This document shows, one piece after another, positions 52,720 through 60,954 of a stretch of 64,000 nt of DNA. The translations under genes were made by a program, and so were the position numbers. This DNA comes from Enterocloster bolteae. GTDB lineage: Bacteria; Bacillota; Clostridia; Lachnospirales; Lachnospiraceae. Numbering within the stretch: the stretch's first letter is position 1; the number at the start of each line of letters is the position of its first letter. The notes beneath the pieces are model-generated. The model did no database searches and had not been told where the DNA came from. It saw only the letters and a list, made by a program, of their open reading frames with translations. Location of the stretch: the NCBI GenBank assembly GCA_021772025.1, contig JAETNT010000009.1, positions 1-64,000 of the forward strand. The letters are read 5' to 3'.

Positions 52720-54132
52720 TTAAACAGGATAGGCCTTATTTACCTTATCCGCCACAGCCGGATCCACCTTGGTCTGCTGCGCCTCTCTATACTGGAAGAA
52801 CTCCTTGGCTACTGCCGGGAACAGGGCGTAGGACAACACATCCTCGTCCTGCTGCTTCCACTGAGCGCACTCTTTCTCAAACTGGGGAAGCTGAGGAGCG
52901 ATTAAGTCTGCAGGCCTGCAGGTAATGGGAGTCTCATCGCCGATGATCTTTTTCTGAACTTCAGCGTTAAAAGGCTTTACCGTCTGGCCAAACTCACCCA
53001 GCATAATCTTTTTAGACTCTTTGGGCACCATTTTGTAACGCTCTCCCGCAAGTACATTCATAACTGCCTGAGTACCTACGATCTGGGAAGACGGGGTAAC
53101 CAGCGGCGGCTCGCCGAAGTCTTTTCTTACTCTGGGGATTTCCTCCAGAACCTCCTGGTACTTGTCCTCCTTGCCGGCATCCTTCAGCTGGCTTACCAAG
53201 TTGGAAAGCATACCGCCGGGCACCTGATACTGTAAAGTCTTGATATTTACGCCGAGAACCTTGGGATTTAACAAGCCGCTCTTTAAAGCAGCTTCCCGGA
53301 TAGGTGCAAAGTGAGCGGCAATTTCTGCCAGTAAGCTTAAATCGTACCCGGTATCATAGGGAGTTCCCCGGAAGGTCTCCGCCATAACCTCGGTAGCCGG
53401 CTGGCTGGTTCCCAAGGCTAAAGGAGACATTGCACAGTCAATAATATCGCAGCCTGCTTCAACAGCCTTCATGTAGGTCATGGAAGCAACGCCGGAAGTA
53501 TAATGGGTATGCAGGTCGATGGGAAGACTGGTGCCCTCCTTTAATGCGTGTACCAATTCGTCTGCCTTATAAGGGGTAAGAAGTCCCGCCATATCCTTAA
53601 TACATAAGGAGTCGGCACCCATATCCTCGATCCTCTTTGCAATATCCTTCCAGTAATCCAGAGTATAGGCATCGCCTAATGTATAGCAAAGAGCAATTTG
53701 GGCGTGGCCCTTTTCCTTATTGGTTGCCTTTACTGCGGTTTCCAGATTGCGGATATCGTTTAAGCAGTCAAAAATACGGATGATATCGATACCGTTTGCA
53801 ATAGACTTCTGCACAAAATACTCTACCACATCATCTGCATAATGGTTATACCCCAGAATGTTCTGACCCCGGAACAGCATCTGCAGCTTGGTGTTTTTAA
53901 AGCCGTCTCTCAGCTTTCTAAGTCTGTCCCACGGATCTTCCTTTAAGAATCGGAGACAGGAATCAAAGGTAGCTCCGCCCCAGCACTCAACTGCATGGTA
54001 TCCTACCTTATCCATCTTTTCGATAATAGGCAGCATCTGCTCTGTTGTCATACGTGTCGCAAGCAAAGACTGGTGGGCATCCCGAAGGACCGTCTCCACA
54101 ATCTTTACCGGCCTTTTATTTACCTCTGCCAT
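52720..54132 (-). CDS. oadA: Oxaloacetate decarboxylase alpha subunit (carboxyltransferase, 5S type)
   Basis: This 470-aa carboxyltransferase of the pyruvate carboxylase/OadA/5S family has VKIVETVLRDAHQSLLATRM with the metal-binding Asp, the substrate segment RIFDCLNDIRN, KDMAGLLTPY with the carbamylatable-lysine region, and HTHYTSG metal histidines. There is no C-terminal biotin domain; biotin is supplied by the separate carrier at 55342-55710. The start at 54132 is about 8 nt after GGAGG; an ATG two codons earlier is too close to it. It removes carboxyl groups from oxaloacetate (or works in reverse with pyruvate) in the cytoplasm. Confidence 0.88.
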   Translation of the reverse strand: MAEVNKRPVKIVETVLRDAHQSLLATRMTTEQMLPIIEKMDKVGYHAVECWGGATFDSCLRFLKEDPWDRLRKLRDGFKNTKLQMLFRGQNILGYNHYADDVVEYFVQKSIANGIDIIRIFDCLNDIRNLETAVKATNKEKGHAQIALCYTLGDAYTLDYWKDIAKRIEDMGADSLCIKDMAGLLTPYKADELVHALKEGTSLPIDLHTHYTSGVASMTYMKAVEAGCDIIDCAMSPLALGTSQPATEVMAETFRGTPYDTGYDLSLLAEIAAHFAPIREAALKSGLLNPKVLGVNIKTLQYQVPGGMLSNLVSQLKDAGKEDKYQEVLEEIPRVRKDFGEPPLVTPSSQIVGTQAVMNVLAGERYKMVPKESKKIMLGEFGQTVKPFNAEVQKKIIGDETPITCRPADLIAPQLPQFEKECAQWKQQDEDVLSYALFPAVAKEFFQYREAQQTKVDPAVADKVNKAYPV

Positions 54133-54150
54133 TTTCATTTCCTCCTTGAA

Positions 54151-55302
54151 TTATTTAACCCCGAAAATTGCCATAAACGTACCGGCAGCTACTGCCGTGC
54201 CGATAACGCCTGCTACGTTGGGTCCCATGGCGTGCATCAGCAGGAAGTTTGTGGGATCCGCCTCAGCGCCTACCTTCTGGGATACCCGTGCTGCCATGGG
54301 AACTGCAGATACGCCTGCAGAACCGATAAGCGGATTCACCTTGCCTCCGGTTGCCTTGCACATAATTTTACCAAAAACAATACCCATTGCGGTACCTAAG
54401 GCAAATGCAACTAAGCCCAATATTACGATCTTAATAGTGGTAACCTTTAAAAACGCCTCCGCGCTGGTGGTAGCGCCTACGGAAGTACCTAAAACGATAA
54501 CCACGATATACATGAGAGCGTTGGAAGCAGTTTCCGCCAGCTGGCCCACTACGCCGGACTCTCTAAACAGGTTTCCTAACATCAGCATGCCCACTAAAGG
54601 AGCTGTGGTAGGAAGAATCATGCAGACTACTACGGTTACGATAATGGGGAACAGGATCTTCTCCAGCTTGGAAACCGGACGAAGCTGCTCCATCTTGATC
54701 TTTCGCTCTTCTTCAGTAGTTAAAAGCTTCATAATAGGCGGCTGGATAATGGGAACCAGCGCCATATAGGAGTAAGCGGCAACTGCAATGGGACCTAAAT
54801 ACTCCGTCTGTCCCAGCTTGCCGGCCAGGAAGATGGATGTAGGGCCGTCTGCTCCGCCGATAATGGAGATGGCAGCGGCTGCCTTGTCGTTAAAGCCCAT
54901 AAAAATTGCCATAAAGTATGCGCCGTAAATACCGAACTGTGCGGCAGCGCCAAGCAAAAAGCTTTTGGGGTTGGCAATCAGGGGACCGAAATCGGTCATA
55001 GCGCCTACACCCATAAAAATCAGAGACGGCAGGATGCTCCACTCATCTAACAGATAGAAGTAATGAAGAAGGCCTCCGATCCCGTTTGAAGAATCTTCAA
55101 TCGTCAGCATGATGTCCGGATAAATGTTAACCAGAAGCATACCAAAGGAAATCGGTACTAAAAGGAGGGGCTCAAATCCTTTCTTAATGGCTAAGTAAAG
55201 GAAAATAAAGGCTACGCCAATCATGACGAAGTTGCCCCAGGTCAGGTTCACAAATGCGGTCTGCTGAAGAAGATTACCCAAGGTTGTTGTAATGTAATCC
55301 AT
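54151..55302 (-). CDS. oadB: Sodium-translocating decarboxylase beta subunit
   Basis: This 383-aa membrane subunit has about nine hydrophobic segments. It carries GAMTDFGPLIANPKSFLLGAAAQFGIYGAYFMA, ISIIGGADGPTSIFLAGKLG with the conserved Asp of the sodium channel, and NPLIGSAGVSAVPMAARVSQKVGAE near the end. It decarboxylates carboxybiotin while pumping sodium out. It lies between the biotin carrier and OadA genes in a five-gene operon. Confidence 0.92.
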   Translation of the reverse strand: MDYITTTLGNLLQQTAFVNLTWGNFVMIGVAFIFLYLAIKKGFEPLLLVPISFGMLLVNIYPDIMLTIEDSSNGIGGLLHYFYLLDEWSILPSLIFMGVGAMTDFGPLIANPKSFLLGAAAQFGIYGAYFMAIFMGFNDKAAAAISIIGGADGPTSIFLAGKLGQTEYLGPIAVAAYSYMALVPIIQPPIMKLLTTEEERKIKMEQLRPVSKLEKILFPIIVTVVVCMILPTTAPLVGMLMLGNLFRESGVVGQLAETASNALMYIVVIVLGTSVGATTSAEAFLKVTTIKIVILGLVAFALGTAMGIVFGKIMCKATGGKVNPLIGSAGVSAVPMAARVSQKVGAEADPTNFLLMHAMGPNVAGVIGTAVAAGTFMAIFGVK

Positions 55303-55341
55303 GTTAATCCCTCCATGTAGGATGCAACGTTACTGCACCAA

Positions 55342-55710
55342 TTAATTTAAGGTAGCAATGGTAGCTCCGGTTTCTACGGTCTCGCCGGCTGCTACATTAA
55401 CACTTGCTATAGTGCCATCCTGAGGAGCTACAATGTCGTTTTCCATCTTCATGGCTTCCAGAACTGCCAGAACGTCGCCTTTCTTAACAGCCTGTCCAAC
55501 TGATGCCTTTACGGCCAAAATCTTGCCGCGCATTGGAGCGCTTACGGTTACGCTGCCTGCTGCCCCTGCTGCTGCCTTAGGCGCTGCTTTGGGTGCTGCC
55601 GGAGCCGCTTTAGGAGCCGCTTTGGGCGCCGCTGCCGGTACTGCACCGGTTCCTTCTTCTACGGTAACTTCATAAACATTGCCATTTACAGTAATTGTAT
55701 AATTTTTCAT
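55342..55710 (-). CDS. Biotin carboxyl carrier protein of the decarboxylase
   Basis: This 122-aa carrier starts at 55710 (MKNYTITVNGNVYEVTVEE), 9 nt after AGGAGGA. It has a flexible Ala/Pro/Lys linker (residues about 25-52) and a biotinyl domain with the lysine in VLEAMKMEND. It shuttles the carboxyl group between the carboxyltransferase subunits and OadB, and is equivalent to MmdC/GcdC. The linker is Ala-rich with direct repeats of AAPKA. Confidence 0.9.
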   Translation of the reverse strand: MKNYTITVNGNVYEVTVEEGTGAVPAAAPKAAPKAAPAAPKAAPKAAAGAAGSVTVSAPMRGKILAVKASVGQAVKKGDVLAVLEAMKMENDIVAPQDGTIASVNVAAGETVETGATIATLN

Positions 55711-55729
55711 GATAGAAATCCTCCTATAT

Positions 55730-56491
55730 TTATGCTCTTTTCCATTTAGAAGCCGGCGCACGCTTAATAGAGCGGACTACCAGGCCGTCAGCAGGCGTAT
55801 TTTCAGAAGCAGCAATAGCTGCGGTAATAACGGCTACTAATTCTAAATCGTCTGTCAGTTCTTCCTCTTCCACTGCAGGCGCCGCCGGAATGGCAGCCGC
55901 CGGAGCAGGCGCCGGGGCGCTTTCTGCTTTCTGCTTTTCCTCCCACTCATGAATATACCGGAAGAGGCCAATAAGAAAGCTGATAAATATCAGCACCACA
56001 AAAACCGTACCCATCCCCATAAGGGTGTTTAAACCGGCCTTCGTTAATCTCTCGCCTGTGGAATAAGCCGGATTAAAGGATATGGCGGTATACCTGGTCT
56101 TATCTTCATCAATGGCAATATAACTGTCCATCTTTCTCTTTTCGAAGGTTGCCTGTACGTTGGCTCCGAATCCGTCCTCGGCTAAAACCGCCTCGACAGA
56201 ATCAATGGAAACCAGGGCGCCCAAGTCCTCCTTAATGCCTATCCAGGAAGTAATACCGGCTGCCAATACGGTATCTTTGCTCTTTTCCGCCGCCTCTAAG
56301 GTAGTCTCAAGATCCTCCTGGGTCATCATGTCAAAGGTACGCAAAGTGCTTTCCGCCATCTGGGCCACATAAGTTTTATCCTGCTCGCTTATGATTTCCT
56401 CTTCTGCCTGAGAACCTGTACAGGCGGTAAGAGCAAACATGGCCATGGTCAGGCAAAGCACTGCAAATGCCCGTCTCATATATTGTTTCAT
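55730..56491 (-). CDS. Lipoprotein-type OadG family (gamma) subunit with external domain
   Basis: This 253-aa protein has a lipoprotein-like signal (MKQYMRRAFAVLCLTMAMFALTAC, Cys24), an external domain of about 130 residues (25-156), one transmembrane helix (157-180, MGTVFVVLIFISFLIGLFRYI) as in OadG, and a cytoplasmic Ala/Pro-rich, acidic and finally basic tail. Classic OadG subunits are only about 80-100 aa and lack the external domain. It stabilises the complex of carboxyltransferase and beta subunit at the membrane. It is placed 18 bp after the carboxyltransferase gene. Confidence 0.75.
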   Translation of the reverse strand: MKQYMRRAFAVLCLTMAMFALTACTGSQAEEEIISEQDKTYVAQMAESTLRTFDMMTQEDLETTLEAAEKSKDTVLAAGITSWIGIKEDLGALVSIDSVEAVLAEDGFGANVQATFEKRKMDSYIAIDEDKTRYTAISFNPAYSTGERLTKAGLNTLMGMGTVFVVLIFISFLIGLFRYIHEWEEKQKAESAPAPAPAAAIPAAPAVEEEELTDDLELVAVITAAIAASENTPADGLVVRSIKRAPASKWKRA

Positions 56492-56509
56492 ATATCTGTC
56501 ACCTCATTA

Positions 56510-57964
56510 TTAAACCGTGCCATGCTTTTTACCCGGACGGTCCTCTCTCTTTGTGAACAACATCTCAAATGCCGCAATCACACGCTTTCTGGTATCGCCG
56601 GCCTCAATGATATCGTCAACATAGCCTCTCTTTGCTGCTGCCAGGGCGCTGGACTGGAGCTTTTGATACTCTGCCGCCTTCCCGGCAATCAGAGCCGCCC
56701 CGTTGTCGGAGGAAGCAATCTCGTCTGCATACATAATTTTTGCCGCTGCAGATGCATCCATCATACCGATGGAAGCGTCCGGCCATGCATAAACCATGTC
56801 TGCTCCGATGGACTTACTGTTCATGGTCAGGTATGCGCTGCCATACGCCTGTCCCGCAATAACGGTTACCTTGGGAACAGTAGCGTTTGCAAATGCGTAG
56901 GTTAAACGGCCGGCCGCCTTTGCAATCTTTCTCTCGGAATGTTTGTCTGCCTTGTAACCGGTGGTGTTGACCATAACCAGTACCGGAATCTCAAAGGCAT
57001 CGCAGAAAGCAACAAAATCCGCCGCCTTGTCGCAGCCTTTTGCAGTAAGCTTAGCTTCGTACTCTCCGGTCTTTTCCCCCTCAGTGTTGTAGCTCTCGGT
57101 GCGGTTTGCCACGCAGCCTACCGTAACGCCGTTTAAACGGATAAACCCGGTGACCATCTCAGACGCATATGCTTTCTTTATTTCCATAAAGAAGTGGTCA
57201 TCAGAGATAAAGGACAGGGCCATGGCGGTATCGCCTACGCAGTTTTCCAGATCCGGGCATACCCGGTTTAGATCGTCTGTACACTCGTCATAGGACATAT
57301 CATCCTCATTGTTAGCCGGAAGGATGGCAACCAAAGTGCGGATTTCTCTTAAAATGGAGTCCTCATCGCCGGTAAAATCAATAAGGCCGGTATCTTCGCT
57401 CTGGAACTTAGCAGCCGCAGTATCGCATTTTGCCGCATCGTTGCCGTCTAATGCATTGGGGGAGTTTACAAATACCTTTGCCCCCTTTTCCTCCATAAAG
57501 GTAAAGTCAGCCATTCCCAAGGATACGGCCATGCCGCCTCCGCAGGTGCCGAATACCGCCTGAATCTGGGGGATCACACCAGAAGCCATAGTCTGGCTCA
57601 AATAAAGCCTGCCAAATGCATCTAACGCATCCGTTGCCTCCTGAAGGCGTAAACCTGCACAGTCGATAAGGCCCACAACAGGCGCTCCCATCTTCATTGC
57701 AAAGGCATAGATATTCGAAATCTTCCTGGCATGCATTTCACCCATGGAGCCGCCCATAACGGAAGCGTCCTGGCTGTACACATACACAAGATTGCCGTCG
57801 ATAGTACCGTAGCCGGTAACTACGCCGTCGGCGGGTGTTTCCTTGGCAGTCATGTTGAAATCCGTATTTCTGGCAGTTACATATGCGCCGATTTCAACAA
57901 AACTGTTTTCATCAAGTAAGCGGGTGATTCTGTTACTTGCTGAAGTTTGTGCTGAATTACTCAT
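56510..57964 (-). CDS. mmdA: Acyl-CoA carboxyltransferase subunit (MmdA-like)
   Basis: This 484-aa carboxyltransferase of the methylmalonyl-CoA/propionyl-CoA decarboxylase family has the crotonase-like fold in two halves: FGTCGGGMAVSLGMADFTFM with the oxyanion-hole glycines, and VIAGQAYGSAYLTMNSKSIGADMVYAWPDASIGMMDA in the second. The start at 57964 follows GGAGG by 8 nt. It is the first gene of the operon. In MmdA systems it transfers the carboxyl of malonyl- or methylmalonyl-CoA to biotin. Its coexistence with OadA suggests a transcarboxylase-like coupling. Confidence 0.85.
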   Translation of the reverse strand: MSNSAQTSASNRITRLLDENSFVEIGAYVTARNTDFNMTAKETPADGVVTGYGTIDGNLVYVYSQDASVMGGSMGEMHARKISNIYAFAMKMGAPVVGLIDCAGLRLQEATDALDAFGRLYLSQTMASGVIPQIQAVFGTCGGGMAVSLGMADFTFMEEKGAKVFVNSPNALDGNDAAKCDTAAAKFQSEDTGLIDFTGDEDSILREIRTLVAILPANNEDDMSYDECTDDLNRVCPDLENCVGDTAMALSFISDDHFFMEIKKAYASEMVTGFIRLNGVTVGCVANRTESYNTEGEKTGEYEAKLTAKGCDKAADFVAFCDAFEIPVLVMVNTTGYKADKHSERKIAKAAGRLTYAFANATVPKVTVIAGQAYGSAYLTMNSKSIGADMVYAWPDASIGMMDASAAAKIMYADEIASSDNGAALIAGKAAEYQKLQSSALAAAKRGYVDDIIEAGDTRKRVIAAFEMLFTKREDRPGKKHGTV

Positions 57965-58059
57965 TTTGCAGTCCTCCATTTTAAAAATATTTTCATGGAT
58001 CTGTCAGTTTGTTATTTAACAAACACAAATCCACTAAACCAAAATCTCTGCCGATTTTA

Positions 58060-58088
58060 ATTTTATATCGGATTTCCAAAAATATCAA
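58060..58088 (-). promoter_or_regulatory. Promoter of the sodium decarboxylase operon
   Basis: TTGATA (58083-58088), a 17-nt spacer and TAAAAT (58060-58065), about 90 bp upstream of mmdA. The leader has no obvious riboswitch. Confidence 0.65.
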
Positions 58089-58202
58089 GCTGTTTTCCCA
58101 AAAAATAAGCAGGATAACAGAAATCTTTACAAATTCTTTCTGCTATTCTGCTCATTTTATAACGTTCTCATGCTTTTCTCCCCCCGGATTTCTCACCGTA
58201 TC

Positions 58203-59555
58203 TCACAAAATATAATCTGCAAAAACCCGGCCCAGGCACCAGAAAAAGCTGATTTTTTTTACAGTTTTAGAGGCTGACACCGGATCTTTCCGGATAATCT
58301 CCCCTTCTAGAGTATAGAGGATCTCCCCTACTACCGTACCCTTTTCAACAGGAGCCGGAAGGGATTGGGCAATCTTTAAGGTCACCTCCACCTTTTCATC
58401 CTTTCTTAAAAGTACAGGGAAGGTTTCCTCTCCCTCTGATGCCAAAATCACGAAAGCCTCTTCTGACAGCTCTCCGGTTTCCGGTATTCCGTTTTCAACA
58501 GGCAGGCGGGGCAAATCCGGTTTTTGAAAAACGTCCCGGTAAACATAATTATCCTTCCCATAGTCCAGAAGCTTTTTGGCATCAGCCCATTTCCAGGTTT
58601 TATCCGGAGGCCAGCCGCAGCCTAAAAGAGCAATGGCGAACACCCGATCCTCGTCCTCTGATGCCGCCACATAAGAATACCCCGCTCCTCCGGTAAAGCC
58701 GGTCTTTCCCGACAAAAGGCTTTTATCCATATCTAAAAAAGAGTTGTGGTTAACACAGGAAATATTCCTCTTTCTGTCTGTATCCGTAAAGCTGTAGTTT
58801 CTGGTTCGGGTGATCTCTAAAAATTCTTTTTTCTTGGGGGATTCCAGAACGCAGTACGCCATAATCCTTGCCAAATCCCGGGCAGTAGTAGAATGAAGCA
58901 AAATCTCTCCATTTTCTCCGGTTTCCTGGGCATCCAGGCCGTTTGGGGTGATAAAATGAGTATTTTCACATCCCAAGCTCCTGGCCTTTTCATTCATCAT
59001 CTTTGCGAATCCTTCTGTAGTGGCGCCGATATGCTCGGCAATGGCTACTGCAGAATCGTTATAAGATTCCAGCATCAGAGCATAAAGAAGATCTTTTAAA
59101 TAATAGCTCTCTCCTTTTTTCATTCCCATACGTACCTGGGGCTGGGCAGAAGCAGCTCCGGAAACCGCTACTTGATCCTCCGGATTTCCCTTTTCCAATG
59201 CCAGAATACACGTCATGATTTTGGTAGTGCTGGCCATAGGACGCTGCACATTTTCATTTTTTCCGTACAAAACTCTCCCGGTTTTTCCGTCCATAAGAAC
59301 AGCAGACTGAGAGTGAAGGCTTAATGACGTCTCTTCCTCCGCCGCAGCCGGAGCAGCGCCTGTATCCGGCAGGGATTCTTTTTGTAATTTTTTTTCTTCC
59401 CCGGAATTCTTTTTTCCTTGGTTTCTCTCCGTTTCCAGGGTAATCCTGCTTACCTGGACAAGCTGCTCCCCCGGTCTCCCCTCTGCAATTCCCAGCAGAA
59501 GGATAACGGCAGCCATCCATGCCGTCCACTCCCATCCATGCTTTTTGTACCTCAT
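58203..59555 (-). CDS. dacF: D-alanyl-D-alanine carboxypeptidase (DacF/PBP5 type)
   Basis: This 450-aa low-molecular-weight penicillin-binding protein trims peptidoglycan pentapeptides. It has an N-terminal membrane signal (about residues 8-26), a charged linker, and the three active-site motifs S109-T-T-K112 (ASTTKIM), S164-Y-N166 (ESYNDSAVA) and K284-T-G286 (SGKTGFTGG). A C-terminal PBP5-like beta domain follows. It is divergent from dinB, which shares the upstream region. Confidence 0.9.
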   Translation of the reverse strand: MRYKKHGWEWTAWMAAVILLLGIAEGRPGEQLVQVSRITLETERNQGKKNSGEEKKLQKESLPDTGAAPAAAEEETSLSLHSQSAVLMDGKTGRVLYGKNENVQRPMASTTKIMTCILALEKGNPEDQVAVSGAASAQPQVRMGMKKGESYYLKDLLYALMLESYNDSAVAIAEHIGATTEGFAKMMNEKARSLGCENTHFITPNGLDAQETGENGEILLHSTTARDLARIMAYCVLESPKKKEFLEITRTRNYSFTDTDRKRNISCVNHNSFLDMDKSLLSGKTGFTGGAGYSYVAASEDEDRVFAIALLGCGWPPDKTWKWADAKKLLDYGKDNYVYRDVFQKPDLPRLPVENGIPETGELSEEAFVILASEGEETFPVLLRKDEKVEVTLKIAQSLPAPVEKGTVVGEILYTLEGEIIRKDPVSASKTVKKISFFWCLGRVFADYIL

Positions 59556-59622
59556 TTTATCCGCCCGGCCAATTTCTTTATTGCATTTTATTCTTTTTTT
59601 CCTTTTTTATTCCTTTTGCCTC

Positions 59623-59651
59623 TTTACAAAGAACGTATGTTCTGATATGCT
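59623..59651 (+). promoter_or_regulatory. SOS-controlled dinB promoter
   Basis: TTTACA (59623-59628), a 17-nt spacer and TATGCT (59646-59651). The spacer contains the perfect palindrome AGAACGTATGTTCT (59630-59643), matching the clostridial and Bacillus LexA box GAAC-N4-GTTC. LexA bound there would block RNA polymerase. Confidence 0.8.
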
Positions 59652-59703
59652 AAGAATATCCTAACGAACAAAGCGGAAATACCGTCAGGAGGTTTATTTC
59701 TTT

Positions 59704-60948
59704 ATGGATAGAGAGCGCTTGATTTTTCATATCGATGTGAACTCGGCTTTTTTAAGCTGGGAGTCTGTCTACAGGCTTAAAAAGGATCCGGGTGCGCTGG
59801 ATCTGCGGACCATTCCCTCTGCCGTGGGAGGCGACGCCAAATCCCGCCACGGGGTGGTTCTTGCCAAATCTACCCCGGCCAAACGCTACGGTGTCATGAC
59901 AGGAGAACCTTTGGTTTCTGCTTATAAAAAGTGTCCGGATCTGATAGTGGTCCCCTCCCGCTTTGATCTGTATGTCCAGTGTTCCCGGGCCATGATGGAT
60001 CTTTTATCCCAGTACACTCCGGACAGTGAAAAGTTCAGTATCGACGAGACCTTTCTGGATATGACAGAGACCATCCATCTCTTTGGAACTCCTATGGACA
60101 CAGCAAATCAAATCCGGCGGCGGATCCGGGAGGAGCTGGGCTTTACAGTCAATATCGGTATTGCCCCCAACAAGCTGCTGGCTAAGATGGCCTCAGATTT
60201 TGAAAAGCCGGACAAATGCCATACTCTGTATTTTCATGAGCTTTCCAGCAAGTTTTGGCCTCTTCCGGTAAGGGAATTGTTTTTTGTGGGAGGAGCCGCT
60301 CAAAAACGGCTTACTGCTATCGGCATCCATACCATTGGCCAGCTGGCCGCCTGTGATCCTAAGTTGTTAAAGCCTCATCTGGGAGATAAATATTCTGATC
60401 TCATCCACCAGTATGCCAACGGCATCGACGATTCTCCGGTGGGGGAGCGGGAACCCATCAATAAGGGTTACGGCAACAGCCTGACCCTGTCTCAAGATGT
60501 AGCGGATTTGGAAACCGCCAACCAGGTTCTTTTGTCCCTGTGCGAGACAGTGGGAGCCCGGCTCCGTGCTGATGGCGTGCTGTGCAACTGCGTCTGTGTC
60601 GAGTTGAAAACCTGGGATTTTAAGGTTCAGTCTCACCAGGTCCCCCTGCTTTCCTCCACAGATTCCACCTCTCAAATATATGAGAGGGCCTGTCAGGCAC
60701 TCAAAGACTTTTGGGATCTGACCCCTGTCCGTCTCATCGGGGTTCGGGTCACCAAGATTGCCGGCAATGGAGTCAGCCAGCTAAGCTTTTTTGACACAGA
60801 TAGTAGTAAAAAGCAACGGGAATTGGAAAAAACCGTAGACCAAATCCGGAGCCGCTTCGGCGTAGACAGTATTAAGCGGGCCAGCTTTTTAAGCAGCAAT
60901 GCCCCAGCGGATCACGCTGCCGGCAAGAAAAAACATTTAACCCCGTAA
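59704..60948 (+). CDS. dinB: DNA polymerase IV
   Basis: This 414-aa Y-family translesion polymerase has FHIDVNSAFLSWE with the first catalytic Asp, SIDETFLDMT with the second Asp and Glu, a helix-hairpin-helix (FVGGAAQKRLTAIGIHTIGQLAACDP), and the little-finger domain at the C-terminus. It copies damaged DNA and lowers fidelity under stress. GTCAGGAGG precedes the start. It is a single-gene unit under a LexA-type operator. Confidence 0.92.
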   Translation: MDRERLIFHIDVNSAFLSWESVYRLKKDPGALDLRTIPSAVGGDAKSRHGVVLAKSTPAKRYGVMTGEPLVSAYKKCPDLIVVPSRFDLYVQCSRAMMDLLSQYTPDSEKFSIDETFLDMTETIHLFGTPMDTANQIRRRIREELGFTVNIGIAPNKLLAKMASDFEKPDKCHTLYFHELSSKFWPLPVRELFFVGGAAQKRLTAIGIHTIGQLAACDPKLLKPHLGDKYSDLIHQYANGIDDSPVGEREPINKGYGNSLTLSQDVADLETANQVLLSLCETVGARLRADGVLCNCVCVELKTWDFKVQSHQVPLLSSTDSTSQIYERACQALKDFWDLTPVRLIGVRVTKIAGNGVSQLSFFDTDSSKKQRELEKTVDQIRSRFGVDSIKRASFLSSNAPADHAAGKKKHLTP

Positions 60949-60954
60949 ATTTCT

